A stretch of 64,000 bases of DNA from Dama dama (Eukaryota; Chordata; Mammalia; Artiodactyla; Cervidae): contig NC_083698.1 of NCBI RefSeq assembly GCF_033118175.1, positions 48,649,501-48,713,500 of the forward strand. The letters are read 5' to 3'. Below, piece by piece: positions 46,185 to 57,000 of this stretch. Position numbers and translations under genes: made by a program. Position 1 is the first letter of the stretch; the number at the start of each line of letters is the position of its first letter. Below the pieces are notes generated by a model. The model saw only the letters and a list, made by a program, of their open reading frames with translations, had not been told where the DNA came from and searched no databases.

Positions 46185-46640
46185 ATAAATTGTGCCCCCT
46201 CCAATTCATGTCCACCCAAAACCCGTTAATGTGACCATGTTTGGAAATAAGGTCTTTGAAAATATATCAAGTTAAGGTGAGGTCACAGTGAATTTGGGTG
46301 AGCCCTAATCCAATACAATCGATATCCTTACAAGAAGAAGGGAATTTAGAGACAGAGACCTTCAGAGACACAGACACACCGAAGAGAATACCTTGTAAAT
46401 ACAAAGGCAGAGATTAAACTGATGTATCTACTACAAGCCAAGGAATGCCAAGAATTGCTAGCAACCACCAGAAGTTATAAGAAGACAGGGAAGGATTTCC
46501 CCCACAGACTTCTGAGGGAATTGGTACTGCTGATACTTTGATTCCAGACTTTAACCTCCAGAATGGTCAGAGAATAAATTTCTGTTGTTATAAACCACTC
46601 AATTTGTAGAAATTTGTTATGGTTGTCCTGAGAAACTAAC
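46185..46640 (+). mobile_element. MaLR-type LTR, ancient
   Basis: AACCCGTTAATGTGACCATG, TTGGAAATAAGGTCTTTG, CTAATCCAATACAATCG, AAGCCAAGGAATGCCAAG, GAATAAATTTCTGTTG and GTCCTGAGAAACTAACATA follow the mammalian MaLR LTR pattern in plus orientation. No internal genes. Confidence 0.75.
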
Positions 46641-47485
46641 ATATATAGTGTGGATATACCACATTTTGTTTATCCATTCATCAGTTGAAGAACTTTTGGG
46701 TTGTTTACACTTTTTGGGTAATAGGAACAATGCTGCGATGAACATTTGTGTACATCTATGATCTATTTTGAATTAATTTTTTAGAAGATTTATTTTAAAA
46801 TAATTTTATTTATTTATTTTTGTCTGTGCTTGGTCTTTGTTGCTGCCCAGGCTATTCTCTAGTTCCAGTCCACAGCTTTCTCGTCAAGGTGGCTTATCTT
46901 GTTGCAGAGCACAGGCTCTAAAGCCTGTAGTTGCAGCAAGAGGACTCAGTAGTTGTGGATCCTGAACTTCAGAGCACAGGCTCAATAGTTGTGAACGGAC
47001 TTATTTCCTCCACGGCATTTGGGATCATCCTGGATCAGGGATTGAACCTGTGTCTCCACATTGGCAGGTGGATTCTTTACCACTGAGCCACCAGGGAAGC
47101 CCTATTTTGAGTTAATTTTTGAAAAGACATGAGATTTTCAAAATTAGGCCTAGTTTTTTGGGTTTTTTTGGTTTGTTTGTTTTTAACATGTGAATATTCT
47201 GTTGATCCAGCATCATTTGTTGAAGACAATCCTTCCTCCATTGAATTCCTCTTACACCTTTGTCAAAAAACATTTGGTCTTACTTACATAGGCCTATTTC
47301 TAGGTTCTGTGTTCTGTTCTGTTCTATTCCTTCTCCAATATGACACAATCTGATTATGTTAGTTACACGATAAGTCTTAAAACCATGTAGAATTACTCTT
47401 ACTCTATACTTCTTTCTTAGAATTGTTTGAGCTATCTAATTCCTTTGCCTTTCCACGTAAGTTTTAGATTAATGTTATCTATTGT
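46640..47485 (-). repeat. Ancient L1M ORF2 fragment, interrupted by a CHR SINE
   Basis: TATCCATTCATCAGTTGAAG, AATGCTGCGATGAACATTTG and, after the SINE, CAGCATCATTTGTTGAAGAC and GAATTCCTCTTACACC are reverse-complement L1 ORF2 text with many stops. Confidence 0.75.
46784..47101 (-). mobile_element. CHR-type artiodactyl SINE with TSD
   Basis: Minus-oriented with A-tail at left (TTTATTTATTTATTTTTG), body TCTTTGTTGCTGCCCAGG, GTAGTTGTGGATCCTG and the tRNA-like head TTACCACTGAGCCACCAGGG. The flanking text TATTTTGAATTAATTTTT / TATTTTGAGTTAATTTTT is the target duplication. Confidence 0.93.
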
Positions 47486-47860
47486 TATAGTCTGTTCAGG
47501 CTGCTATAATAGAGCACCACAGACTGGGTGGTTTAATATAACAGAAATTTAGTTCTCACAGTTCTGGAGGCTGGGAAGTCCAAGACCAAGCTGCTGCCAG
47601 TTGCAGTGTCTGGTGAGAATGCACTCCCTGGTTCATAAAGAATCTTCTTGCTGTGTCCTCACATGACAGAAGGGGCAAGAGCATTCTCTGGGGTCTCTTT
47701 CATAAAGGCACAAATCCCATTTGTGCCAGCTCTGCCCTCATGACCTAATCACCTCCCAAAGGCCCCACCTCCAAATAGCATAATTTGGGGATCAGGTTTC
47801 AACATATGAATTTTGGGAAGCAGGGGGTCCTGGGGGACACAAACATTTAGTCTATAGCAT
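47486..47860 (-). mobile_element. MaLR (THE1/MST-like) LTR, ancient
   Basis: Reverse orientation: TTGTTATAGTCTGTTCAGGC, AGACTGGGTGGTTTAATATA, GTTCTCACAGTTCTGGAGGC, CTTGCTGTGTCCTCACATG and TCATGACCTAATCACCTCCC. No retroviral genes attached. Confidence 0.88.
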
Positions 47861-47889
47861 TTATATTTACAAAAAAATCTTGCCAGATA

Positions 47890-48300
47890 AATTCTAATTT
47901 TAAAAATCAATTATGTGTAGATGACTCCAAAATTTATATCTATAAGACCAGCCTTTCTTTTGAGCTCCACAGCTAAACACACAACTACCAATCTGACAAC
48001 TACAAATAGTATTTATTTTGACTATGTTAATTTTGGGATGCTCATGTCAAGTTGATCCTTTGATCTTCTCTCATCTTAGTCAATGGCACCAAAAACCTCC
48101 TTTACAAGAGTTTGAGTATCTTTATATAGAAACATACACACACACACACACACACACACACCAGAACATGTCTTTTATCAATTTAAATATTTCAGTGTTC
48201 AATTGCTGTTAGAGTAAAATCTAAAAAATTCTTGCTTAAGGCCAACAAGGTCCTCTCATCACATACCCCTTCCTTCAAAGAAGTTCCAGCTTCAGGGCTT
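47890..48300. repeat. L2-like ancient LINE fragment
   Basis: AGATGACTCCAAAATTTATATC, AGACCAGCCTTTCTTTTGAG, AAACACACAACTACCAATC and GGCCAACAAGGTCC resemble decayed L2 text; a CA microsatellite lies inside. Confidence 0.55.
48131..48162. repeat. (CA)n microsatellite
   Basis: Near-pure CA run of about 15 units. Confidence 0.95.
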
Positions 48301-48567
48301 TCTGGTCCAAAGGCAATGAATAAGGAAAGTGAATGAGACACCGAGAGTGCAAAACAGAACTTACAGGGCCCTGAGAGTGAGTGTCTTAAATTTTGCTTCC
48401 TAGAGCCTTCAACTGACCCACCCTAGTCCAGTCCTGGGTCCCAGCTTTTCCTGCCTTAGGGACTCTGTACTAGTCATCTCCATCAAGAAAGCGCTGCTCT
48501 TCCAATTCTTATGGTTAGCTCCTTCCTTGTCATTTATGACTCTGCTCTGGTCAACTACTCCATCTAA

Positions 48568-48745
48568 AAATGGGATGGGAGGGAGGCGGGAGCGGGGATC
48601 GGGATGGGGAACATATGTAAATCCATGGCTGATTCATGTCAATGTATGGCAAAAACCACTACAATATTGTAAAGTAATTAGCCTCCAACTAATAAAAATA
48701 AATGAAAATAAATAAATAAATAAATAAAAATAAAATAATAAAAAT
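48568..48745 (+). mobile_element. Bovine-type L1 3' end, heavily truncated
   Basis: GGAGGGAGGCGGGAGCGGG, TAAATCCATGGCTGATTCATG, GTCAATGTATGGCAAAAACC, AGTAATTAGCCTCCAACTAA and a long AAATAAATAA tail. Confidence 0.9.
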
Positions 48746-48749
48746 AGTA

Positions 48750-48960
48750 GCTAAGATTTATTAATCTCTTACATTGAGCCTGACTCTATTCCAAGCTCAT
48801 TACTTTATTTAATCCTCCAAACAACCCTATATGATGAGTACTATCATAATCCCCATTTTACAGATAAGAGAACTGACAGAAGAAGAAAGAGGTTAAGTAA
48901 CTGCCCAGGAGCACACAGCTCCAGGTAGTAAGTGTCTCGGATGGGAAACAACCCAAATAA
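48750..48960 (-). repeat. MIR SINE
   Basis: AGTAGCTAAGATTTATTAATC, AATCCTCCAAACAACCC, CCCATTTTACAGATAAGAG and AGGTTAAGTAACTGCCCAGG are reverse-complement MIR text. Confidence 0.85.
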
Positions 48961-49318
48961 CTTGATTTCAAAAACGGAGCACTTGTTTATTTCTTTGACT
49001 CACTTACAATCTGCAACGGTCCTGCTTGTTTACTTGCTTTCTGTCTTTCTTCATAGAATGTGAGTTCCATGAGGCAGCTTAGTTTGTCTTCGATGTTGTC
49101 TCCCCAAACTTGGTTATGCCTGACTGTGCTCAATGATCCAGAACATTTATGGAATGAATTCACTTAGAAAGGCTGATCTTGTCCCCAAATAACCACACTA
49201 CTTAAAAATACTTTTCTGTGAAAATCTCTGAAGTAAGTAATTTCAAAATCTTAACACCAAAGACTCCCTAACGAAAAATCCACATGGATTGTAATGCGTC
49301 CTAAGAATGGCACGTGGC

Positions 49319-49534
49319 TGTGCTGTGCTCAGTCGCTCAGTCTTGTCAGACACTTCGCAAGCCCAGGGACTGTAGCCCCCCAGGCTCCTTTGTCCATGGG
49401 GGTTCTCCCACTCCAGTACTGGAGTAGCTTGCCATGCCCTCCTTCAGGGGATCTTCCCAACCCTGAAAGGATCGAACCCATATCTCCCGCGTTGCGGGCA
49501 GATTCCTTACCAGCTGAGCAACCAGGGAAGCCCT
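49319..49534 (-). mobile_element. Bov-tA SINE, near full length
   Basis: Minus-oriented: GCTCAGTCGCTCAGTCTTGTC ... GGATCGAACCCATATCTCCC ... GAGCAACCAGGGAAGCC. Confidence 0.94.
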
Positions 49535-49539
49535 GCTGC

Positions 49540-50140
49540 CTGGCTACATTCTTTTAAAATTTTCTTTGGGTACATGCATGTGCCCTATTCATTGATAGGT
49601 CTATTTTGGCAAAGATAATCACTGTGTTACAAATATTTCATCTAGAAATTAGAGTAGATGCAGAAAAGTGAGTTTGGGCTGCTTTCACCTGCAGTTGTTT
49701 GTACTGCTTACTTTCTGAAAGTTTAAATCATTTCTTCTTCCCAGCTTGTCTGTTCCACTCTCTTGATGTCCCCTTTCTTGATCATTTCCTTTCAGGGTTC
49801 TATATTATTTATCTGTGAAAGTGTTCTGATGTCCTTAAGTTTCTAAATTTACGACGATATCGCGATCACAAGAAATTCAAAGGAAGAATTCTCCTGATTC
49901 CTTTGTCCGCTCCCATTTATCTGCTCGCTACTTGAATGGGAGGGTGACGCTCCTTGAGGAAATATTCTGGCCAACAGCATTGGCCAAGGGACGCACATTT
50001 GACAGCGGATTTGGGGGGGGGGGGCGGGGCGGTACTGGTGAAAGGAATGGGAGCAAAAGCCTACTTTTCGTGACATTGAAACCCCACTCTGCTCCTGCCA
50101 CAAGTGGGGCATTCCTTAAACTGTAAGAACTTCATCAGGC
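49540..50140. other. Upstream flank of ASZ1; G-run
   Basis: Single-copy-looking sequence ahead of the ASZ1 CpG island. It has a run of 12 G followed by CGGGGCGG at 50013-50032, which can form a G-quadruplex or a GC-box. Confidence 0.5.
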
Positions 50141-50159
50141 AAATACCCTAAGAAGAAAG

Positions 50160-50600
50160 AATGGTAAGACTCCCGCCCCGGAAAAGTATTGGCAGCACTG
50201 GCCAGAAGGTCAGGTCTGCCAGCCCGTCACGCTGGCCAGTTTTTCCTCTCCCGAGGGTTTTATGACTGACAGAACGGGCTCAGGGCCGCGGCGCGCGCTC
50301 ACGCGCCTGCGCTGGAGGGTCCACGGCCCCAGCGCTCGCGCGTCGCGCCTGCCCGCACAGCCTTTCCCGCGCAGGCCTACGCACTCCCCAGTGCGCAGGC
50401 GCAGATGGAGCCGGTGGGCAGGCAGCCCGCCAGTGCCGTGCGGAGAGGGCCGGGTGGCATGGCGGCGGGCCCCCTACGCGCTCTAGCAGTGGCCGGTGGA
50501 GGCGAGAGTAGCGAGAGTGAGGATGACGGCTGGGAGATTGGGTATCTCGACCGGACAGCTCAGGTAGCAAAGGAGGCCTTGTCTTGGCCGCACCTGGATC
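50160..50600. promoter_or_regulatory. ASZ1: ASZ1 CpG-island promoter with paired NRF1-like sites
   Basis: CG-dense sequence surrounds ASZ1 exon 1 (CCGCGGCGCGCGCTCACGCG near 50287). GCGCCTGCGC at 50303-50312 and its exact reverse complement GCGCAGGCGC at 50393-50402 resemble NRF1 half-site pairs, 156 and 66 bases upstream of the ATG. No TATA box is seen. Factor binding is inferred. Confidence 0.65.
50459..50563 (+). CDS. ASZ1: ASZ1 (GASZ) exon 1
   Basis: ASZ1 is a germ-cell protein with ankyrin repeats, a SAM domain, a leucine-zipper-like segment and a C-terminal mitochondrial anchor. It sits on mitochondria and in nuage and is needed for piRNA production and transposon silencing in male germ cells. 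This exon codes 35 residues beginning MAAGPLRALAVAGGG, then the acidic tract ESSESEDDGWEIGYLDR, which matches human ASZ1 as I recall it. It ends CAG before donor GTAGCA (50564) in phase 0. The chosen ATG has a strong context (G at -3, G at +4) and matches the human start. An in-frame ATG at 50405 would add 18 residues. Only the first 147 codons or so of about 475 are in the window. Confidence 0.96.
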
Positions 50601-50989
50601 GGCCTTCCCTGGCCATGAAACCTCTTACTTCCTTGCCTGTGTTTCCCTAAAATTTCTTTTTTTTTTTTCCAGCATGAATACAGGCTTTTGGACTCCAAAC
50701 AGACTCGCGGTTTCCCTCTCATTTCCCTACTGTGTTTTCCATCAAATACGCCTTTTTAGGTTGTCAGTATGGCTCTTCACTTGGATTTGAACCCCTCATT
50801 ACCCATTCCCTGTAAAGATCCCTTTTTAGTTATGAATTAGACACAAATTTTGTATTTTGCCTACCCCCCCCCCCGCCGCCCCGCCTCTAAAGTGATGTAC
50901 CTAAAACCAATCGTTATTGTTTCCCAATGCAGTGGGAATGAAAATATGTATAACAAGAAATTTTTTTTTTTTTATTTTTGCTTTCTCAG
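50564..50989 (+). other. ASZ1: ASZ1 intron 1
   Basis: A 426-base intron with GT-AG ends. It contains a C run of 11 followed by GCCGCCCCGCC (50864-50886) and a T tract before the acceptor. No repeats recognised. Confidence 0.93.
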
Positions 50990-51089
50990 AAATTAAAAGG
51001 ACCGTTACCTGTTGAAGAAAGGCAGGAAACATTTAAGAAGGCTTTGACCACAGGCAATATTTCGTTGGTCGAGGAGCTCCTAGATTCTG
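50990..51089 (+). CDS. ASZ1: ASZ1 exon 2
   Basis: Acceptor TTTGCTTTCTCAG ends at 50989, preceded by a long T tract; donor GTGAGA starts at 51090. The 100-nt exon codes residues 36-68 plus one base (KLKGPLPVEERQETFKKALT...LVEELLDS). It leads into the first ankyrin repeat: TTGNISLVEELLDSG is a typical second helix and turn of an ankyrin unit. Phase 1 at its end fits exon 3. Confidence 0.95.
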
Positions 51090-51784
51090 GTGAGAGTCAA
51101 GGGATGGTTTCAAACCTGGCACAGTTGTTTCAATTCACAGGGATTCCGTGTTTTAAAAGATTTGAGTTGGTTTTATAATGGAAGCACAGTGAATGTTAGT
51201 CATATCAAGTGTCCTGCATATCTTACTTGACTCTGAGTTCTCTCTGCCTTATTTTTTTCTCTGATACAAATTTGGAATGCTACTGCTGATTACCTTCATC
51301 AGTTCTCCCACTTCCTTCGAAAGGTCTACCTAATCCTACCCCGCTTTGATAATCTTGACTCACTTTTCTCAACATTTATCTGTCTATAATTTTGATTGTG
51401 TGTTTCTCAAGAGTTGTTCCCAGTTATGTACATTTTAGTTATAGTCTTGGCCTGTGTTGGTTGTGTCAGTGTGTGAATGAGAACAAAGTAGGAATCTATC
51501 TGGATACCTTTTCCTGCCTAGCGCCTGTTCGGTGTGCTTCTTTGGGAAAGTCATTTAGACTTCCAGAGCATCTGTTTCTCTATAAAACTTAATTATGTCT
51601 TGGGTCCCATGACGTTTTTCTGTTTGCTAAATATTTTTTTTTAATTACCTTGACATGGAAGTGTGAATTGTTGATATTGACTGAAATTAATCAAAGGACT
51701 AATAAGCATCCTGCTTGTAAATACAAAACATTCCCACACAAAATTGTATATAGCAAAATGTTTTTCTTCTATGCTAGAGATGCA

Positions 51785-52030
51785 TGGTTTAATGGAAAGT
51801 AAATCATTTGGGAAACAGTACAGTTCTGGGTTTGATTACTAGCCTGCCACTTGGCTCTGTAATCCTGACCAAGTTAGGAAAACTTCTAAGCTTCAATGTC
51901 CCCATATTCAAAAGCAAGATGCATTGTATCAAAGGGTTTTTATTTTTTTGGGGCAGAGGAGAGATTAAAATGAGAGAGTATATACAAGTCTTAGAACATA
52001 TAGGCATTATATAAATATTAACTGTTGTAA
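51785..52030 (+). repeat. MIR SINE
   Basis: TTTGATTACTAGCCTGCCACTTGG, TCTGTAATCCTGACCAAG and TTCTAAGCTTCAATGTCCCC are forward MIR text. Confidence 0.75.
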
Positions 52031-54061
52031 CAAGTAAAGATTGTGTGACTTTATAGACAATGGAATTTGAGTTCATAGGTAAAGAATTAAATAAAATTTG
52101 AATAATTGAAAGAGGTCTATTACTAGGATATAAACACATGCAGGAGTGTGCATAGTGTTGGATGAGATGGAATAGGCAGAAATTTCTTTTAGAAAAGAGA
52201 GCTTGTCTTGGGAGTAGTGGGACTAGATGCAGTGAAGTGAAGGAGTCTCTTGAAAGGACTTGAAAAGAGCCTTGTCAACCTTTTAAAATTTGTCTTTAAT
52301 TACAAAAAATTTTAAGTTCCTTCTAAAACACCAATAACAAATAGGTATAAGTAGAAGAATACCTTTGTCCCCACTTTCACCTCTACTGTCCTCAACATGA
52401 ATCAGCCACAGGTATACATGAAGAAGTCTCACTTTAACGTGTAACTCCTGTTTTAGTATCTCCTGATTTCCTCACAGAGGTCATCATTTAACACTTTAAA
52501 AAATATTTTTAATTTTTTGCCATAGTCATACATATTTCTGTACGAGTTGGAAATCTTAATAAAAAAATGAAAGCTTTTGAGTCAGCCATTTTTAGTAGTC
52601 CAAAGATACCTCTGGTTTTTGCTTTTCTGCTACGCACTAACATTTTTACTTCTCTTTAAATTATTAAGTATTTTGGACACTCAAAAATGTATGGAGACTT
52701 AACTTTTTCCTCCTGGAGATTAGCATTCTCCTTTAGTTGGTATTTTTTATTCCTATGCATGTCTTTATACTTTTACCATATGTGTATATATCCACAAACT
52801 ATATAGTGTTATTTTGAATGTTTTTTTGTGAGCTATATAAAAATATCTTGTGTCAATTCTTTTAAACTTACCTTTTTGCACTTATGCTTAGAACATCATG
52901 TGTTTAATAATTTACTTTTTTGAGTTTAGAGGTGATGATTACTAAGAATTTTTATTCTAAAATGCCACATTTGCTTATCTTTATCTTCACATCTTTTCCT
53001 TTTTACTCTTGCTGTCACAGTTTGAGCAGTAATGTCAATAAGGAAAGAATAATGAGAAAACAGCATGATCTTTTCTCTGATCTTATTCATATGCTTTCAG
53101 TTGCAGCAGTTTAAAGAGAAAAATTTGTTAGAGAAGACAAGTTGGGACAGCAGTATATTGTTTATAGAATACTTAGACATTTTTCTGATGTTTTCTCCAA
53201 GGAATTATCATGTACCTTATATCAATTGAAGTTAGACAACTGGGAATTTGACAAATAATCTTTCAGCACCTTAGTGTTCCTACAGAAAAATACTGAGTCT
53301 TCACAAAATAAAGTGAGTCCTCCCTAACAAGTTTGCTTTCTTCAGTGATATGACCTTTTGCAGATGAAACACTTTATAGCCAGACTACAAAACCTGTCAA
53401 ATATAAGGTATTAAGAGAAGGCTGTATTCAGTGGTTTTTCATATGCAAGTTTTCCTTCTTTGAAATAGAAAGATATTCTACTTTCTTTCTTTTCTTAAAA
53501 ATTAGCAGATATTTCTTAGGTTCAAGAGAGACTTCACTATTTAAATATTGATCTCTTCATATAGCAAAGGCTTTACATAAATTTAATGGATTATGTTCAC
53601 TACCTCGTTATAACTTTGTCTTTGTGTCATGTCTTCTATGCTCCTCCCCAGTCTTAGATCCAAACCTAGATTAGTTCACCAGTTTTTTTATGTGACTAAA
53701 CCAATCAGTGATATTGGGGAAAATTAGATGACTTCATGGACGTGTACCATTAATGATTGATTTGAGGGTTTTAAGGGCAGCTGGGTCTCTCTCATCCTTT
53801 CTTAACAGTTATCCTCCATCTCTTCCTGTCTCACTCTGGATGGTGGCTATCTAAAACTTTATGCTACTTCTCAGGCCTGATATCTCATCTGTGCTTCTTA
53901 CTCTAGCTCATTCTTTCATTCATTTGTCCAAAGCAAACTTGATAGTTATTTTCTTTTTTTTATGTCACTGTTTATTTTTAATGCCAGAAAAGTATTCCTG
54001 ATGCAATTTTAATATTTTATTAAGGCATTAACTTTCATATTATGAGTTGTATCCAAGGTTT

Positions 54062-57000
54062 TAATATTTTTTTAATTAATTTATTTTTTAATTGAAGATA
54101 ATTGCTTTATAGAATTTTGTTGTTTTTTGTCAAACCTCAACATGAATCAGCCATGGGTATACATATATCCTCTCCCTTTTGAACCCCTCTCCCATCTCTC
54201 CCCATCCCGCCCCTCTCACTTGATACAGAGACCCTTTTTGAGTTTCCTGAGCCATACGGCAAATTCCCGTTGGCTGTCTATTTTACATATGGTAATATAA
54301 GTTTCCATGTTACTCTTTTCATACATCTCACCCTCTCCTCCCTTCTCCCCATGCCTGTAAGTCTATCCTTTATGTCTGTTTCTCCATTTGTGCCCTGTAA
54401 ATTAATTCCTCAGTACCATTTTTCTAGATTCTGTATATGTGTTAGAATACGATATTTATCTCTTTCTGACTTAACTTCACTCTGTATAATAGGTTCTAGG
54501 TTCATCCACTTCATTAGAACTGACTCAAATCTGTTCCTTTTTATGGCTGAGTAATATTCCTTTGTGAATATTACTACAACTTTTTTACCCATTCATCTGT
54601 CGATGGACAACTAGGTTGCTTCCATGTTCTAGGTATTGTAAATAGTGCTGCAATGAACAATGGGATACATGTGTCTTTTTCAATTTTGGTTTCCCCAGGG
54701 TATATGCCTTGGAGTGAGATTGGTTGGCCATATGGTGGCTTTATTCCTAGTTTTTTAAGGAATCTCCATACCATCTTCTGTAGTGATTGTATCACTTTAC
54801 ATTCCCACCAACAGTGCAAGAGCATTCCCTTTTCTCCACACCCTCTCCAGAATTTATTGTTTGTAGACTTTTTGATGATGGCCTTTCTGACCTGTGTGAG
54901 GTGATATCTCATTGTAGTTTTGATTTGCATTTCTCTAATAATTAAAAATGTTGAGCATCTTTTCATGTGTTTGTTAGCCATCTGTATGTCTTCTTTGGAG
55001 AAATGTCCATTTTAGTCTTTTTCCCACTTTTTGATTGTGTTGTTTGCTTTTCTGGCATTGAGTTGTATGAGCTGATTGTATATTTTGGAAATTAATCCTT
55101 TGTCAGTTGTTTCATTTGCTATTATTTTCTCCCATTCAAAGGGTTGTCTTTTCACCTTGCTTATAGTTTCCTTTGTTGTGCAAAAGTTTTGAAGTTTAAT
55201 CAGGTCCCACTTGTTTACTTTTGTTTTTATTTCCATTACTCCAGGAGGTGAGTCATAGAGGATCTTTCTTTGATTTATGTCATTGAGTGTTCTGCCTATG
55301 TTTTCCTCTAAGAGTTTTATAGTTTCTGGTGTTACATTTAGGCCTTTAATCCATTTTTAATTTATCTTTGTGTATGGTGTTAGGAAGTATTCTAATTTTA
55401 TTCTTTTACATGTAGCTGTCCAGTTTTCCCAGCACCATTTATTGAAGAGGCTGTCTTTGCCCCTTTGTATACTCTTGCCTCCTTTGTCAAAAATAAAGTA
55501 CCCATAGGTGCATGGGTTTTTTTCTGGGCTTTCTATCTTGTTTCATTGGTCTGTATTTCTGTTTTGGGGCCAGTACCATACTGTCTTGATGACTGTAGCT
55601 TAATCTGATGTCAGGGACGTAGATTCCCCCAGCTCCATTTTTCTTTCTCAAGACTGCTTTGGCTGTTTGGGGTCTTTTGTGTTTCCATATGAATTGTGAA
55701 ATTTTTTGTTCTAGTTCTGTGAAAAATGTCATTGGTAATTTGATAGGGATCACATTGAATCTGTAGATTGTATTTGATAGTATAGTTGTTTTCACAATAT
55801 TGATTCTTACTACCCAGGAACATGGAATATCTCTCCATCTATTTATGTTGTCTTTGCTCTCTTTCAGTAGTGTCTTATAAATTTCTGTGTACAGTTCTTT
55901 TGTCTCCTTAGGTAAGTTTATTCCTAGATATTTTATTCTTTTTGTTGCAATAGTGAATGGGATTGATTCCTTAATTTCTCTTTCTGATTTTCATTGTTAG
56001 TACATAGAAATACAAGTGATTTCTGTATATTGATTATGTATCCTGCAACATTGCTAAATTCACTGATTAGCTCTAGTAATTTCTTCATATTATCCTTAGG
56101 GTTTTCTGTGTACAGTATGATGTCATCGTCAAACAGTGAGTGCTTTACTTCTTTTCTGAGCTGGATTCCTTTTATTTCTTTTTCTTCTCTGGTGGTTATA
56201 GCTAGGACTTCCAGAACTATGTTGAATAATAGGGGTGAAAGTGGATACACTTGACTTGTACCTGATCTTAGGGGGAATGCTTTCAGTTTTTCACCATTGA
56301 GAATAATGTTTGCTGTAGGCTTATCACATATGGCCTTTACTATGTTGAGGTAGGTTTCTTCTGTGCCCATATTTTGAAGAGTTTTAATCATAAATGGGTG
56401 CCAAATTTTGTCAGAGGCTTTTCCTGCATCTATTGAGATTATTATATGGTTTTTATCTTTCAGTTTGTTAATATGGTGTATCACATTGATTGATTTGCAT
56501 ATATTGAAGAATCCTTGCATCCCTGGAATAAACCCAACTTGATCATGGTGTATGAACTTTTTGATGTGTTGCTGAATTCTGTTTGCTAAAATTTTGTTGA
56601 GGAGTTTTGCATCTGTGTTCATCAGTGATATTGACCTGTAATTTTCTTTTTTGTGTGTTGTCTTTGTCTGGTTTTGGTATCAGGGTGATGGTGGCCTCAT
56701 AGAATGAGTTTGGAAGTGTTCCTTCCTCTGTAATTTTTTGAAAGAGTTTTAGAAGGATAAGCATTAGCACTTCTCTAAGTGTTTGGTAGAATTCTCTTGT
56801 GAAGCCATCTGGTCCTGGGCTTTTGATTTTTGGAATATATTTTATCACACTTCAGTTTCAGTGCTTGTAATTGGGTTGTTCATAATTTCTATTTCTTCCT
56901 GGTTCAGTCTTGTAAGATTGAACTTTTCTAAGAATCTGTCCATTTCTTCCAGGTTATGCATTTTATTGCCTAATACTTGTTCATAATACTCTCTTATAAT

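Noticed and set aside
45245..47860. Three LTR-like segments within 2.6 kb as one provirus
   Set aside because: They differ in family and orientation and no retroviral internal genes lie between; only L1 and SINE sequence does.
50405..50650. Reading ASZ1 exon 1 as an 81-residue single-exon protein
   Set aside because: Homology to ASZ1 stops exactly at the donor after DRTAQ (50563); the rest is intron read-through.
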